This document shows, piece by piece, positions 10,143 to 18,759 of a stretch of 64,000 bases of DNA (its first letter is position 1; every line of letters starts with the position of its first letter). Where the stretch lies: positions 1,054,001-1,118,000 of the forward strand of contig NZ_JAPDHZ010000003.1 in the NCBI RefSeq assembly GCF_029525555.1, in the 5' to 3' direction. Under the pieces are notes generated by a model that was given only the letters and a program-made list of their open reading frames with translations, did no database searches and was not told where the DNA came from. This DNA is from Cohnella ginsengisoli (GTDB lineage Bacteria > Bacillota > Bacilli > Paenibacillales > Paenibacillaceae). A program made the position numbers and the translations under genes.

Positions 10143-10277
10143 TTAATGGGGGATATTGATGTTATTTTTTCCTTCTAACTCTCTTACTCTCTCTTCTAAT
10201 TGAGCGATTCTTTTATTCATTTTACCGATCACCGGCACGCCAAATACAAGGATTAAAATAAACAAGACCACGGCCAT
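10143..10277 (-). CDS. 44-aa single-pass membrane peptide with coiled-coil tail
   Basis: A small gene with a good ribosome site (GGGAGGTG, eight bases before the ATG at 10277). The product begins MAVVLFILILVFGVPVIGK, one transmembrane helix, followed by a charged heptad-like helix (KRIAQLEERVRELEGK). Small proteins of this layout are common in Bacilli genomes and are mostly uncharacterised. The layout suggests oligomerisation at the membrane; this is inference. Confidence 0.6.
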   Translation of the reverse strand: MAVVLFILILVFGVPVIGKMNKRIAQLEERVRELEGKNNINIPH

Positions 10278-10662
10278 ACGCGACACACCTCCCTTCCAGA
10301 TTCATCGGCAGCGCAGACGCGTTATTTCATATAAATGGAATGAAAAACAGAGCTGAGACGATATACGTTTCAGCTCTGTATTCGTTACAGCCGGTTCAAT
10401 GATGAAGCGCCAACAAGTCTTTGAGATCTACCGCTGTTATCATTCAACTCGGTCCTCCATTTTTGCGGATACTACTCAAAAATTCGAGTATATTGAATTG
10501 CTTAGACTTGGATTAAGATAATCCCATCAACCACAGGCCATGTAAATTCGGGTTTGCACCATACGTAAAATGTTCGAAGTTATACAAAGGAGGCAGTTGT
10601 TAGAAAACAGTGCAGCGCCCAAGCCTAGGAGGATAAATTTCAATTAAAACTTGGAGGGAATT
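10278..10662. other. 385-bp non-coding interval
   Basis: Apart from a hairpin at 10347-10377, nothing convincing is seen. A leftward ATG at about 10443, preceded by GGAGG, could encode only a 15-residue peptide (MITAVDLKDLLALHH) ending before the hairpin. It is recorded but not called. The right part is AT-rich and should hold the promoter of the secreted protein gene. Confidence 0.5.
10347..10377 (-). terminator. Leftward hairpin with T tract
   Basis: Perfect-but-one stem CAGAGCTGAGACG / CGTTTCAGCTCTG with a four-base loop. Read leftward it is followed by TTTTTC, the polarity of a terminator for something transcribed from the right. No clear gene lies there except the possible 15-residue peptide. 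Confidence 0.6.
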
Positions 10663-12193
10663 ATGAAAATGAATTTTAAACGACTGAAAGTCGCGTTTGT
10701 CGGAAGTATTCTTGGCGTTATATTAAGTACCAGCTTTGCCAACATCAGCTTTGCGGCGGATACAGCACGGGCCAGCAGCAACCAAGCTAGTACAGGGAAT
10801 AGAATTTCCCCTCTCGGAATTTTCTGGAACTGGGCAGCAGATAAGACCAATACGGATGGAACAACGATTACAACCACTGGCGGCAGCGTTCTTCAGGATG
10901 CTGACAATTGGGAAGCTGGACTGGGTGGTGAATATGTTCCCGGCAAAGGTTGGGTGCCTAGCGATACTTATACCGACATTGCTGACAGCTACAATACGAT
11001 CAAGGATACAGTCTCTGCAGCTACTAAAGTGATTATTACGGTTGTTGCTACACCGGAAATCGGTAAAGGCGCGGCATCGGTGCTCGGTGCAACTGCTGCG
11101 GCTGGCGCTGTCAACTTTGGCGAAGTGCTCGCTGACTCGGATAACGGCAAGAAGGTCAGTATTATTAGCGCGGTTGACCGCGGTACGGCTAGTGCTGCAA
11201 TTACGGAAATTATAGGGCAGGCGCTTCCGGGTGAAAGCTCCAAGCTTGCCGATGTTGTTGCCAAATCCATAATCAAGACGTCCGTAAAAACGGCCGCGGA
11301 TACGATTCTAAATGGTGCAACAGGCAAAGATCCAGGCAAATCATTCGCAGACGACCTTACAGGCGGCCTCGTCGATGTTTATCTCATTACTGTAGGTGTA
11401 GAAGGCGCGGATAAAGATATTTTGAAGGCTGTTATTGGTGGCCAAATCAAGGATATCAAGGATATTTTAGCAGGCAAGATAACAATCGGAGGTTCAGGGG
11501 GGAACAATAGGCATTGATATGGGGAGCCTTCCCAAGGGTACGGGAAATTCTCAAGTTACACCTGGCACTGTAGGCGCACCACGTTCATCTGACACGCAAA
11601 CGGAGGGCCCGTCAAAAGGAGGAACTTCTGGCGAGGGAGAAGGGCATTCCTCTAATGATAATCACGGAGATGGCAAAGGAGACGACTCCGATGATACCGC
11701 ACATTACGTAACCATATATGACGCTGAAACAGGGCAAGTAATAGCCAGGTGGGAACTCGACGACGAAGGACGCCCAATCACCGGCGGGACACCTAATCCC
11801 GAAGAAGGCAGCGGTACCGATAACGGTCTAGGCGGGAAACTCGAACAGATCGGAGTCCACCTTCCTGGATGGGGTAAGAACGACGGCGATTCGTACAATG
11901 GCTCCAGCAGCTCGAACTCAAGTTCCAGTACCAATAGCGCAAACCATGTAGGCGGCGGCACCAACCTGTTCGAGCCTAGTTATGATACGCAAGGCTCAAT
12001 AGGAACAGCGGCAGCTCCCGGAAGCTCGAATGAAGGCATGGGTGACGGGAACGCATCCGAAACCGGATCAGGCCCTGGAAATGGAGGCGGAATCCGTAGC
12101 CACGAAGACATCGGCACCATGTATTCCGGCAACACAGCGGACGATACCGGTTTTGGCGGACTTGATAAACTACCTATGGTGCGCGTCAACTAG
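10663..12193 (+). CDS. Secreted Gly/Ser-rich protein, split by a +1 shift in a G6 run
   Basis: Two adjacent frames (ending 11517 and starting near 11519) join into one protein of about 509 residues if one G is removed from 11497-11502, giving GGSGGTIGIDMGSLPKG. GGAGG at 10653-10657 supports the ATG at 10663. A signal peptide covers residues 1-32 (cleavage near SFAA). Residues 60-280 are Ala/Gly-rich with long hydrophobic stretches (VIITVVATPEIGKGAASVLG). Residues 285-509 are low-complexity Gly/Ser/Asn/Asp-rich with an embedded YDAETGQVIARWELDDEGRP segment. I do not recognise a family. The hydrophobic middle followed by a disordered tail could suit a secreted effector or surface protein, but function is open. 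Confidence 0.7.
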
Positions 12194-12272
12194 TTGCACC
12201 CACGGCGAAAGGGTATGCCAGACGAGTTAACTCATGTCCTTTAATTACTAACATAATAATCTACTATCATTG

Positions 12273-12296
12273 AAAGCCCGAGAGGGCTTTTTATTT
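12273..12296 (+). terminator. Rho-independent terminator
   Basis: AAAGCCC-GAGA-GGGCTTT followed by TTATTT, 80 bases after the secreted protein gene's stop. Confidence 0.85.
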
Positions 12297-12304
12297 CGTT
12301 CTGG

Positions 12305-12645
12305 AGGTAAAACCAATCTCGTAGTATTCGAAACAGAAAAAAGGCTGTCCCTACCGCACCATGTTCGACCGGTCCTTCGAGAAAGAGGGCATCGACAGCA
12401 TCACCTACTTGGAGTTTCAAAGCGCCGAAGCGATTAAACAATGCGCGATCTCGGGCATCGACATCGCCTTCCTGCCGGAGATCGTGACGGAAGCCGAAGT
12501 CGAACGAGGCGAGCTCGTCGCTCTTCCGTGGCAAATTCCGGACTTGCGCGTGTATACGCAGATGCTGTGGCATAAAGACAAGTGGCTGTCGCCGATCATG
12601 ATGGGTTTCATAGAGGCTGTAAGAGAGGTTGCGCCAAAGGGATAA
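12305..12645 (+). pseudogene. Remnant of a LysR-family regulator (C-terminal effector domain only)
   Basis: The translated segment NLVVFETEK (from about 12315) continues, after removing one A from the run at 12337-12342, into GCPYRTMFDRSFEKEG and then ISGIDIAFLPEIVTEAEVERG. This is the hallmark order of the C-terminal half of a LysR effector-binding domain. The DNA-binding half is absent: a terminator and unrelated sequence lie immediately upstream. It is therefore a truncated remnant of about 115 residues with no regulator function expected. Confidence 0.7.
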
Positions 12646-12648
12646 TGC

Positions 12649-13039
12649 TCATTTCCGAGCATCCGAAATATCGACCACATTCTCATTTACGTCGTACACA
12701 ATATAGTGTCGATTCCAACTTTGTTGGGTCGTAACGATCGCTTCTTGATTGGCTTTTTTTAAAAAAATAACCGGATCCCTCTTGGCGGTCGAATGTCCAA
12801 CCTTCGCTTTCCATTCGTTCTATGAGCAACTCACGACCATTTCCGTTTTTAACTTTAGTCAGATACTCTCCTTCAGCTTCCATACGGACAATAGATTGAT
12901 CGGATGTATTTAGCAGCCAGATGAGCTTTACGTTTGTGTATCCGACATCATTAATAAAGAGACCAGCGATTAGTAGTAAAAAAATGACAAGGCCTAGTAT
13001 ACTGAATACAGGCCATTTCCAACGTTTCCTCCGCATCAT
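12649..13039 (-). CDS. Single-pass membrane protein, interrupted by a +1 shift in T7/A7
   Basis: AGGAGG precedes the ATG at 13039. Residues 8-30 form one TM helix (SILGLVIFLLLIAGLF); the rest is extracytoplasmic. The literal frame ends as a nonsense tail after SGYFFKK. Removing one base from the T7/A7 tract at 12754-12767 continues it as ANQEAIVTTQQSWNRHYIVYDV to a stop at 12649, giving about 129 residues. No family recognised. Confidence 0.6.
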
Positions 13040-13183
13040 GGCGACCTCCTATTCTATAATCAGACGAATTCTTTATTTGAGAAGTTCGATGTTTAGACCG
13101 ATGAATTCCCGAATCGGCTGTCGTCTATATAAACGAAGGTACGAATGAACAACAAACCAAATTGACGAAGAGGTGTTAGGAAA

Positions 13184-13594
13184 ATGGCATTAACGTCCAC
13201 ATTCACGAGCTTGAACCTGCCTGTCAAAAACGTAGCACAATCGAAGGCGTTCTTCACCGGAATCGGCTTCGCGCTCAACCCGCAATTCCCCGATAGCGAG
13301 AACTCGGCAGCCATCGTCATCGGCGACAATCTGCAGATCATGCTGATCGCCGAATCCTTCTTTAACACGCTCACGGAGCGGGAAACCGTCGATACGAGCA
13401 AGTATTCGCAGTTCACGATCGCACTGGCCTTCGAGAGCCGGGAAAAGGTCGACGAGATCGTGAATACCGCGGTCTCCTTGGGCGGGAAATTGCACGCGGA
13501 ACCCGAGGATCATGGGTTTATGTACCATTGGGGATTTGTGGACCTGGACGGCCATCTGTGGGCGATCAATTGCATGAACGCGGATGTGGCTTAA
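13184..13594 (+). CDS. VOC-family (glyoxalase-like) protein, copy 1
   Basis: A 136-residue vicinal-oxygen-chelate protein. The two beta-alpha-beta-beta-beta halves are visible: LNLPVKNVAQSKAFFTGIGF at the start, and a second half ending MYHWGFVDLDGHLWAI, the typical D-G-H/N-W closing motif. In the PhnB/bleomycin-resistance-like subgroup such proteins bind metals and small molecules; the substrate here is unknown. AAGAGGTG precedes the ATG. Its close paralogue lies 2.9 kb downstream, differing at about 15 residues. Confidence 0.85.
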   Translation: MALTSTFTSLNLPVKNVAQSKAFFTGIGFALNPQFPDSENSAAIVIGDNLQIMLIAESFFNTLTERETVDTSKYSQFTIALAFESREKVDEIVNTAVSLGGKLHAEPEDHGFMYHWGFVDLDGHLWAINCMNADVA

Positions 13595-13640
13595 GGTTAA
13601 GGCTAACGGATAGTACGGCTCATACTTGGATTCAAAATGA

Positions 13641-13669
13641 AAGACGCTGGGTGCTTCCCCAGCGTCTTC
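13641..13669. terminator. Terminator after VOC copy 1
   Basis: AAGACGCTGGG-tgctt-CCCCAGCGTCTT then TCTTC. It sits between convergent VOC and SRPBCC reading frames. The same stem recurs with compensating changes at 16550-16577 and 18187-18216. Confidence 0.85.
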
Positions 13670-13679
13670 TTCGCGAAGA

Positions 13680-13833
13680 TTAGTTTTGTTCGGTATAGGC
13701 TTTGAAGTTGTCCATGATCGCTTGCCAGCCTGCTTGCTGGAACTCGACGGGGTGGCTGCTGTCCGCGTCAAACGTTTCAATGACCTTCGTCTCGTTGCCT
13801 TGGTCGACGAATGCAATATCCACTCTTCTCCCT
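13680..13833 (-). pseudogene. SRPBCC (AHSA1-like) C-terminal fragment
   Basis: The last 51 residues (RRVDIAFVDQGNETKV ... DNFKAYTEQN) are nearly identical to the complete SRPBCC gene at 16589-17014. Homology stops at about 13833, where unrelated sequence carrying the lipoprotein and protease genes begins. The N-terminal two thirds are missing, so the copy is dead. Confidence 0.85.
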
Positions 13834-13851
13834 TTATGCAAAAAGAGAAAC

Positions 13852-14283
13852 TTATTGTTTCTCTTTATTTTCAATCCAGGTTAGAAAGGGAACATCTTGC
13901 TTATTTGTTGTATAAGCAATGTTTGTATTTTTGTCGATGAAAATTGTCCCTGTTCCCGTCAGTTCAATTGAAATTACGGTCCCATCGTTTTTATGCAGGC
14001 TAATCAGCCTCGGTTTATCTGCGGTTGCAGAACCTTCGGCAATCTTCGCTTCATCCAAATACTTTGTAAGTTCTTCAATGTCACTTTTCTCTGACAACTC
14101 TTTTGAGAGTGTACCATCACCAAGCATAATCGTCGCTTTAGATAGGTCACCTGGTTTAATCAAAAATAAATGATTTATTTCTGTTTCAGTACCTGTCTCA
14201 TTATCGTTACTCTTCCCGCACCCGCTCACCAAAACAACAAAGCAAAAGGTCAACAAGAAAGCACAAATGGTTTTTAACTTCAT
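13852..14283 (-). CDS. Small lipoprotein of unknown function
   Basis: 143 residues with a classical type II signal (LLTFCFVVLVSGC, lipobox VSGC at about residue 22). The mature part has a beta-rich look with IMLGDGTLSKELSEKSDIEEL, LISLHKNDGTVISIEL and FIDKNTNIAYTT, but no family I can name. GGGGTGCTGAAATG contains a usable ribosome site. It follows the protease gene on the same strand, within the segment that lies between the two VOC copies. Confidence 0.7.
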   Translation of the reverse strand: MKLKTICAFLLTFCFVVLVSGCGKSNDNETGTETEINHLFLIKPGDLSKATIMLGDGTLSKELSEKSDIEELTKYLDEAKIAEGSATADKPRLISLHKNDGTVISIELTGTGTIFIDKNTNIAYTTNKQDVPFLTWIENKEKQ

Positions 14284-14342
14284 TTCAGCACCCCTTATGT
14301 TGTTTAATCTTTAAACGTTTTACAGTGCTGAGTTGTTGCAGC

Positions 14343-14379
14343 AGACAGTGGGTGCCCGACTAATTAACACCCACTGTCT
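14343..14379 (-). terminator. Hairpin downstream of the protease gene
   Basis: Perfect 12-bp stem AGACAGTGGGTG / CACCCACTGTCT, 11 bases after the protease stop. No T tract follows on the leftward strand, so it may act as an mRNA 3'-end stabiliser or a weak terminator. Confidence 0.55.
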
Positions 14380-14389
14380 TACGAAATGA

Positions 14390-15647
14390 TTAACTGTTCG
14401 GGTTAACTGCCTTAGTGGAACTACTTGTGTACAATGTTACAGCGCCACCATTAGCTAGTGCATTGCCAACTTTCGTGAAATAACCGTAATAACCTTCAGG
14501 TAGAGTCGAGGTGGCAAGACTCCTTCCTGATACGATACCAATTAATTGACCGTAATTATACGGATTGAATACGACTCCGCCGCTGTCTCCGCCTAACACA
14601 AGGCCTCCGTCATCTTTCTTGGCCTGTATCATCCCTGTGAGATGGATTGTTCCATAAGTTACAGTGGCGCTGGTATTAGTGACAGATCCGCAGGTTACAC
14701 TCGTCTTTATACCGGATTTACAGATCAATTGTCCGTTAATAACGGTAGTTGTAGTCGTGTAATTCTTGTCATACTCCCCATTTGCAAGACCGTTATAATA
14801 ATATCCATTCCCAATGCTACGAGAAGTGTCTGTGAGCAGTATCAGTCCAACATCAGTACCATAATCGCCATATGCGCTAAGATGTTGAGTGCCTACATTG
14901 GTTGTATTCTGTTTCGCAGCGCTGCCTATGCTAGTGACACAATGCCCTGCCGTAACTAAAAATTCCTTAGTGTCTTTTGTTGCCGTAAAGGCTGTACTAC
15001 AATTGCTATTATCAATTGCGATTCCGCCGCCCATCGTAGTAAAGTTAGCAGTTCTTGCTAAGGCTGGTTCCGCATCTATAACTACGTCGTAGTTCACATC
15101 GACTACACTTTGATCAATTTCACTTGTGTCAAACAAAGCCTCGATAGTATTCCCTCTTGCTTGTGTCTCCCTTTCAAGATTCACTTCTACTTTTTTGGTC
15201 CTTGACACTCGTATTGATCTCATAGTTTGTAACCCCTGATCCTTCAAGATCTTGAGCAATCTCATCTCTCATTTTATCGAGTTGAGACTTTGAATATTTT
15301 ACAGATTTAAATTCCAAAAATTCGCTCGGTACGATACTTTTTAGTTTTTCCCCCAGTTGATTTGTTTTTTCGTCCGTAGACGCAAGAGCCAAGACAAACT
15401 TGTATCCAGTCTGTGTATCAATATAAAGTTCTCCATATTCGTCGAGTGCCTCGGTCGACCCAATAGTGGTGTTAATCGTATGAACAACATCGTTCAAATA
15501 CTGTTTCTCTATGTTGTATTGCTGCTGTTGTTCAGCAGACAAATTTAAATTAGCTTCGCTTTCAGCTGGTTCTGCAAATACAGATGAGGGTAAAATTACG
15601 CTTGCAGCTGTTAGAATAGTAAGAATCGATTTACTGACTTTTTTCAT
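14390..15647 (-). CDS. Secreted trypsin-fold serine protease with N-terminal propeptide, +1 shift in T6
   Basis: Two overlapping frames (15174-15647 and 14390-15265) join after removing one T from 15191-15196, reading VKDQKVEVNLERETQ, to give about 418 residues. There is a Sec signal peptide (cleavage after VFA), a pro-region to about residue 170, then a catalytic domain beginning GGGIAIDNSNCSTAF. Visible triad: His in TAGHC, Asp in YGTDVGLILL, Ser in GGDSGGVVF. The Cys pairs fit a S1 (streptogrisin/alpha-lytic-like) protease. Such enzymes are exported as zymogens. Lies between the two VOC copies with a lipoprotein gene downstream. The propeptide assignment is by position and charge. Confidence 0.8.
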
Positions 15648-16003
15648 CTGTTAGATCCTCCTAATAGTTTTTTACACGAAGTCAGCTCAACTTACCAAAA
15701 CTATCGAACTTATTCCCTCTCAGCTCCTTCCATACAAATAGTAATTAGTACAAAATAAGTATATAATGAAATCTATTAGGAGTCAGTCGAATTATGTAAA
15801 TTTTGAGAATTTTTTGCTGGTTAACAATACTCATTTTTTTATGTCTAATTTACTATCAAAGTGTAACCTCTCTAACCTACTAAACTCCCGCCTTGCGCAA
15901 TATATGCCGAGCCAAGATCCATCCCGCTTGGGTCTCCTGAGGGATTCACTCCTTGTGCTCAAAAAGACAAAATATTTTCAAAATTTCGGCTTTCGGACCA
16001 ATC
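15648..16003. other. AT-rich interval without a supported gene
   Basis: Contains the protease ribosome site (GGAGGATCTAAC before 15647) and AT-rich sequence. An open frame of 102 codons from 15766 has no ribosome site and no protein-like composition. A 90-bp GC-rich patch at about 15885-15960 stands out but shows no recognisable function. Confidence 0.5.
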
Positions 16004-16092
16004 AGACCGATGAATTACCGAATCGACTGTCGTCTATGCAGACGAAGACAACAATGGACCACAAATTCATTTGACGATGAGGTGTTTTGAAA

Positions 16093-16509
16093 ATGGCATT
16101 AACGTCCACATTCACGAGCTTGAACCTGCCTGTCAAAAACGTAGCGCAATCGAAGGCATTCTTCACCGGAATCGGCTTCGCGCTCAACCCGCAATACCCC
16201 GATAACGAGAATTCGGCAGCCATCATGATCGGCGACAACCTGCAGGTCATGCTGATCAACCAAGCCTTCTTTACGACGCTCACGGAGCGGGAAATCGTAG
16301 ATACGAGCAAATATGCGCAGCTGACGATCGCACTCGCCTTCGAGAGCCGGGAAAAGGTCGATGAAATCGTGAATACCGCGGTCTCCCTGGGCGGTAAATT
16401 GCACGCTGAACCTGAGGATCATGGGTTCATGTATCATTGGGGCTTCGTGGACTTGGACGGCCATCTGTGGGCGATCAACTACATGAACACGGATGCGGCT
16501 CAAGGTTAA
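16093..16509 (+). CDS. VOC-family (glyoxalase-like) protein, copy 2
   Basis: 138 residues, same fold and landmarks as copy 1 (LPVKNVAQSKAFFTGIGF; WGFVDLDGHLWAINYM). Differences cluster in the middle (INQAFFTTLTEREIV against IAESFFNTLTERETV), the region lining the ligand pocket in this family, so the copies may differ in ligand. GATGAGGTG lies upstream of the ATG at 16093. Confidence 0.85.
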   Translation: MALTSTFTSLNLPVKNVAQSKAFFTGIGFALNPQYPDNENSAAIMIGDNLQVMLINQAFFTTLTEREIVDTSKYAQLTIALAFESREKVDEIVNTAVSLGGKLHAEPEDHGFMYHWGFVDLDGHLWAINYMNTDAAQG

Positions 16510-16549
16510 GGATAACTGAAAGCAAGCTTCATACTTGGAGTCAAAATGA

Positions 16550-16577
16550 AAGACGCCGGGCAACTCTCCGGCGTCTT
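16550..16577. terminator. Terminator after VOC copy 2
   Basis: AAGACGCCGGG ... CTCCGGCGTCTT then CTTCG. Relative to copy 1, both stem arms have changed (T to C and A to G), preserving pairing. Confidence 0.85.
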
Positions 16578-16588
16578 CTTCGCGATGA

Positions 16589-17014
16589 TTAGTTTTGTTC
16601 GGTATACGCTTTGAAATTGTCCATAATCGCTTGCCAGCCTGCTTGCTGGAACTCGACGGGGTGGCTGCTGTCCGCATCGAACGTTTCAATGACCTTCGTC
16701 TCGTTGCCTTGATCGACGAATGCAATATCCACTCTTCTCTCGTCTCCGAGGGCGTAGCCGATCGCCTCATGGCGATTCACGACATCGTAGACGCCGGCAA
16801 AATCAAAGCCCATGCTGCCATCCTTCGCTTCCATCCGCGTCAGAAACTTGCCGCCGACCTGCAGATCGTTCTCGGCTCTCGGCGCATGCCAGTCCTCGGA
16901 TGCTTGGTTCCACTTCGTGATGTGCGCCGGCTCGGTCCAATAGCGCCATACCTTCTCGACGGGGGCTTGAATGACGGCCTGCACGGTTACTTTCGTTGGT
17001 TGATTCGTTTCCAT
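16589..17014 (-). CDS. SRPBCC-domain protein (AHSA1/activator-like)
   Basis: 141 residues of the START/Bet v1-like SRPBCC superfamily: VQAVIQAPVEKVWRYWTEP at the start, GGKFLTRMEAKDGSMGFDFAG in the middle and a long final helix QAGWQAIMDNFKAYTEQN. AGAGGTG before the ATG at 17014 decides the start. These proteins bind hydrophobic ligands. It follows the sigma-factor gene by 75 bases on the same strand, a frequent pairing of ECF sigma genes with AHSA1/VOC genes, and converges with VOC copy 2. Confidence 0.8.
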   Translation of the reverse strand: METNQPTKVTVQAVIQAPVEKVWRYWTEPAHITKWNQASEDWHAPRAENDLQVGGKFLTRMEAKDGSMGFDFAGVYDVVNRHEAIGYALGDERRVDIAFVDQGNETKVIETFDADSSHPVEFQQAGWQAIMDNFKAYTEQN

Positions 17015-17089
17015 ATGAACGGACACCTCTCTCATGATATTCGTCGTTTGGTTAATCTCAAATATATAGACGTAAGCCAAATCCGAAAT

Positions 17090-18046
17090 TCATCGGTCGA
17101 GTCGCTCAGGCAGCCCAAATCGCGAAAATAATTTGGTATTGATAAAGTTTTGAACGTGTAGGATTTGATTTTCTTTGGCTTCGATGACGTGGATGCCCCA
17201 GGGCACCAGGCCGGCGCCGTCTTTGTCCGGCATATACTGGGCCAGCGCCGGATAACCGCCATTTACCGTAACGGGCACAAACCGCGAACCTTCGCAATGC
17301 CAGCGCGTAAGCGAATAAAAGGCGGACAAGTCGTCCTTGCCTCGAATCCACATCTCGAAGGGCGGCATCGACATGCAGCCTTCCTCGTGGAACAACGTGA
17401 CGAGCGCGTTGATATCGAATTGTTCGAAGGCTTCCACATATCGGGACAGCAGCTCTTGCTCAGGCTGAACATCCATGCTGCTGAGCTCATCGGAGCGAAG
17501 CTGCGCCCGCTCCATCGTCTCTCGGGCTCGCTGCAAGGCGCTGTTCACCGCTGCCGGCGACATCGCAAGCGTCTCCGCGATTTGCTTGGAGGACCATTCG
17601 AATACATCCTTCAAGATGAGCACCGCGCGCTGCCGCGGAGGCAAGGTCTGCAAGAGCGCGATGAAGCACAGCTGAAGCGTATCTCTGCGGACGAGCCGAT
17701 CCTCCGGATTGCCCCCAAAGTCGGGAGACGGCCAGATCCAGGCGGAGTCCGGCAGCGTGTCGCGCGGCTCCACGATGGCGGCGGCCGGATCGAACAAGTC
17801 TACGGGAAGCGCGCGGCGCTTGGATTGTCTCAGCTTGTCCAAGCACAGGTTGGATGCTATCCGATAGACCCAAGTTTTGAACGAAGAATCCTGTCTGAAC
17901 GTGCTCCAGCTCTGCCAGACCCGAATACTCGTCTCCTGAACAGCATCGTCCGCATCGTCCATGGAGCCCAGCATCCGGTAACAGAACGAGGTTAAGCCCG
18001 GCTTCAAGCTTGCAAATAAAGGTTCGTCAAATGCGGTCTCGTTCAT
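17090..18046 (-). CDS. ECF RNA polymerase sigma factor with SnoaL-like C-terminal domain
   Basis: 318 residues. Region 2 is at about 10-85 (FCYRMLGSMDDADDAVQET, then VYRIASNLCLDKLR), region 4 at about 125-185 (LPPRQRAVLILKDVFEWSSKQIAETL ending in the HTH AVNSALQRAR). A C-terminal SnoaL/NTF2-like extension follows at about 195-318 (LSRYVEAFEQFDINALVTLF). This matches SigJ-like or TIGR02960-type ECF factors, where the C-terminal domain is thought to modulate activity instead of a classical anti-sigma. AAGGGAGG precedes the ATG. No anti-sigma gene is adjacent; VOC and SRPBCC genes downstream are plausible targets. Confidence 0.88.
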   Translation of the reverse strand: MNETAFDEPLFASLKPGLTSFCYRMLGSMDDADDAVQETSIRVWQSWSTFRQDSSFKTWVYRIASNLCLDKLRQSKRRALPVDLFDPAAAIVEPRDTLPDSAWIWPSPDFGGNPEDRLVRRDTLQLCFIALLQTLPPRQRAVLILKDVFEWSSKQIAETLAMSPAAVNSALQRARETMERAQLRSDELSSMDVQPEQELLSRYVEAFEQFDINALVTLFHEEGCMSMPPFEMWIRGKDDLSAFYSLTRWHCEGSRFVPVTVNGGYPALAQYMPDKDGAGLVPWGIHVIEAKENQILHVQNFINTKLFSRFGLPERLDR

Positions 18047-18140
18047 CGCGGCCTCCCTTAACGATCTCCCCGAAGGGCGGTACCTTCATTATATGCAATG
18101 AAGCGGAAGGGCTCAATTGAATTCATAGGCGCGAGCTTGA

Positions 18141-18180
18141 AGTGGGCTTTTAGGACTTGCACGGCCATATGTGGGCGATC
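18141..18180 (+). pseudogene. Vestige of a third VOC copy (last 40 bp)
   Basis: TGGGCTTTTAGGACTTGCAC and CGGCCATATGTGGGCGATC resemble the VOC 3' end (TGGGGCTTCGTGGACTTGGA, CGGCCATCTGTGGGCGATC). The following hairpin is the same terminator type. Only the tail remains. Confidence 0.6.
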
Positions 18181-18186
18181 GTTTTA

Positions 18187-18216
18187 AAGACGCTGGGCGC
18201 ATCTGCCCGGCGTCTT
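18187..18216. terminator. Third GACGC-type terminator
   Basis: AAGACGCTGGGC / GCCCGGCGTCTT with a six-base loop, followed by CATT. It also lies just past the stop of the leftward lipoprotein gene. Confidence 0.75.
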
Positions 18217-18218
18217 CA

Positions 18219-18719
18219 TTATTCTCGCACAACAATCGTTCGAGCCGTCTTCGGATTCTCGCTTCCAAATACTTCGTTCACCCATTCCCGAACCCGCACT
18301 TCCCACGCAGCGCTCGCGGAACTGTAAGTCACGTCTTCAATGGCATAGTACGGAAACGTCACCTTATGAATCGCTTTTCGCACGGCCTCTTGCTCCGTCA
18401 GCTTGGAAGGATGGTCTGAAGCCCGAGCCATGACAGTGACCTTCTTAGCCTGGAAATGCGGCGGCATGGTCAAAGCGACAGGCACATGAGCGTCCGGAAT
18501 GACTGTGACTTGCTGTCCGATCTCTAAGCCCGAAGGCGCATTGGAAAACCACATGGGAGGTTGGCCATCCGGACCAGCTGATAAGAGGATCTCATGATTT
18601 TGAATGTCAGTAATATAGCCGGACACTTGATCGACCCGTTTGTCCGATCCCTGCAGCCTGCATGCGACCATCGTAAAGGTAAGCAAAACGGTGAGTCCGA
18701 TTTTTAAGATGTATCCCAT
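18219..18719 (-). CDS. Lipoprotein, DUF3221-like
   Basis: About 166 residues from the ATG at 18719. The longer open frame to 18788 overlaps the upstream gene and is less likely. Type II signal: ILKIGLTVLLTFTMVAC, lipobox MVAC. The mature region VSGYITDIQNHEILLSAG plus GLEIGQQVTVIPDAH looks like the small OB-like DUF3221 domain; the C-terminal part carries a second alpha/beta segment. The ribosome site is weak (GGGCGGCAC). Follows the 87-aa gene on the same strand. Confidence 0.65.
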   Translation of the reverse strand: MGYILKIGLTVLLTFTMVACRLQGSDKRVDQVSGYITDIQNHEILLSAGPDGQPPMWFSNAPSGLEIGQQVTVIPDAHVPVALTMPPHFQAKKVTVMARASDHPSKLTEQEAVRKAIHKVTFPYYAIEDVTYSSASAAWEVRVREWVNEVFGSENPKTARTIVVRE

Positions 18720-18759
18720 CTGTGTCGTGCCGCCCGCTAGGACGAAGCTGTTGTCATCC

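Larger units (their letters stand above)
13098..13833. repeat. Duplicated VOC-SRPBCC block, copy 1
   Basis: About 735 bp that matches 16004-16739 at roughly 90 percent by eye, from the upstream GACCGATGAATT through the VOC gene, its terminator and the 3' part of the SRPBCC gene. The match ends abruptly at ATATCCACTCTTCTC (about 13833). Confidence 0.85.
16004..16739. repeat. Duplicated VOC-SRPBCC block, copy 2
   Basis: Direct-repeat partner of 13098-13833. Copy 2 continues into the intact SRPBCC gene, so it is probably the ancestral arrangement. Confidence 0.85.

Noticed and set aside
15766..16074. 102-codon frame before VOC copy 2
   Set aside because: No ribosome site, atypical composition, and it overlaps the repeated 5' flank of the VOC gene.
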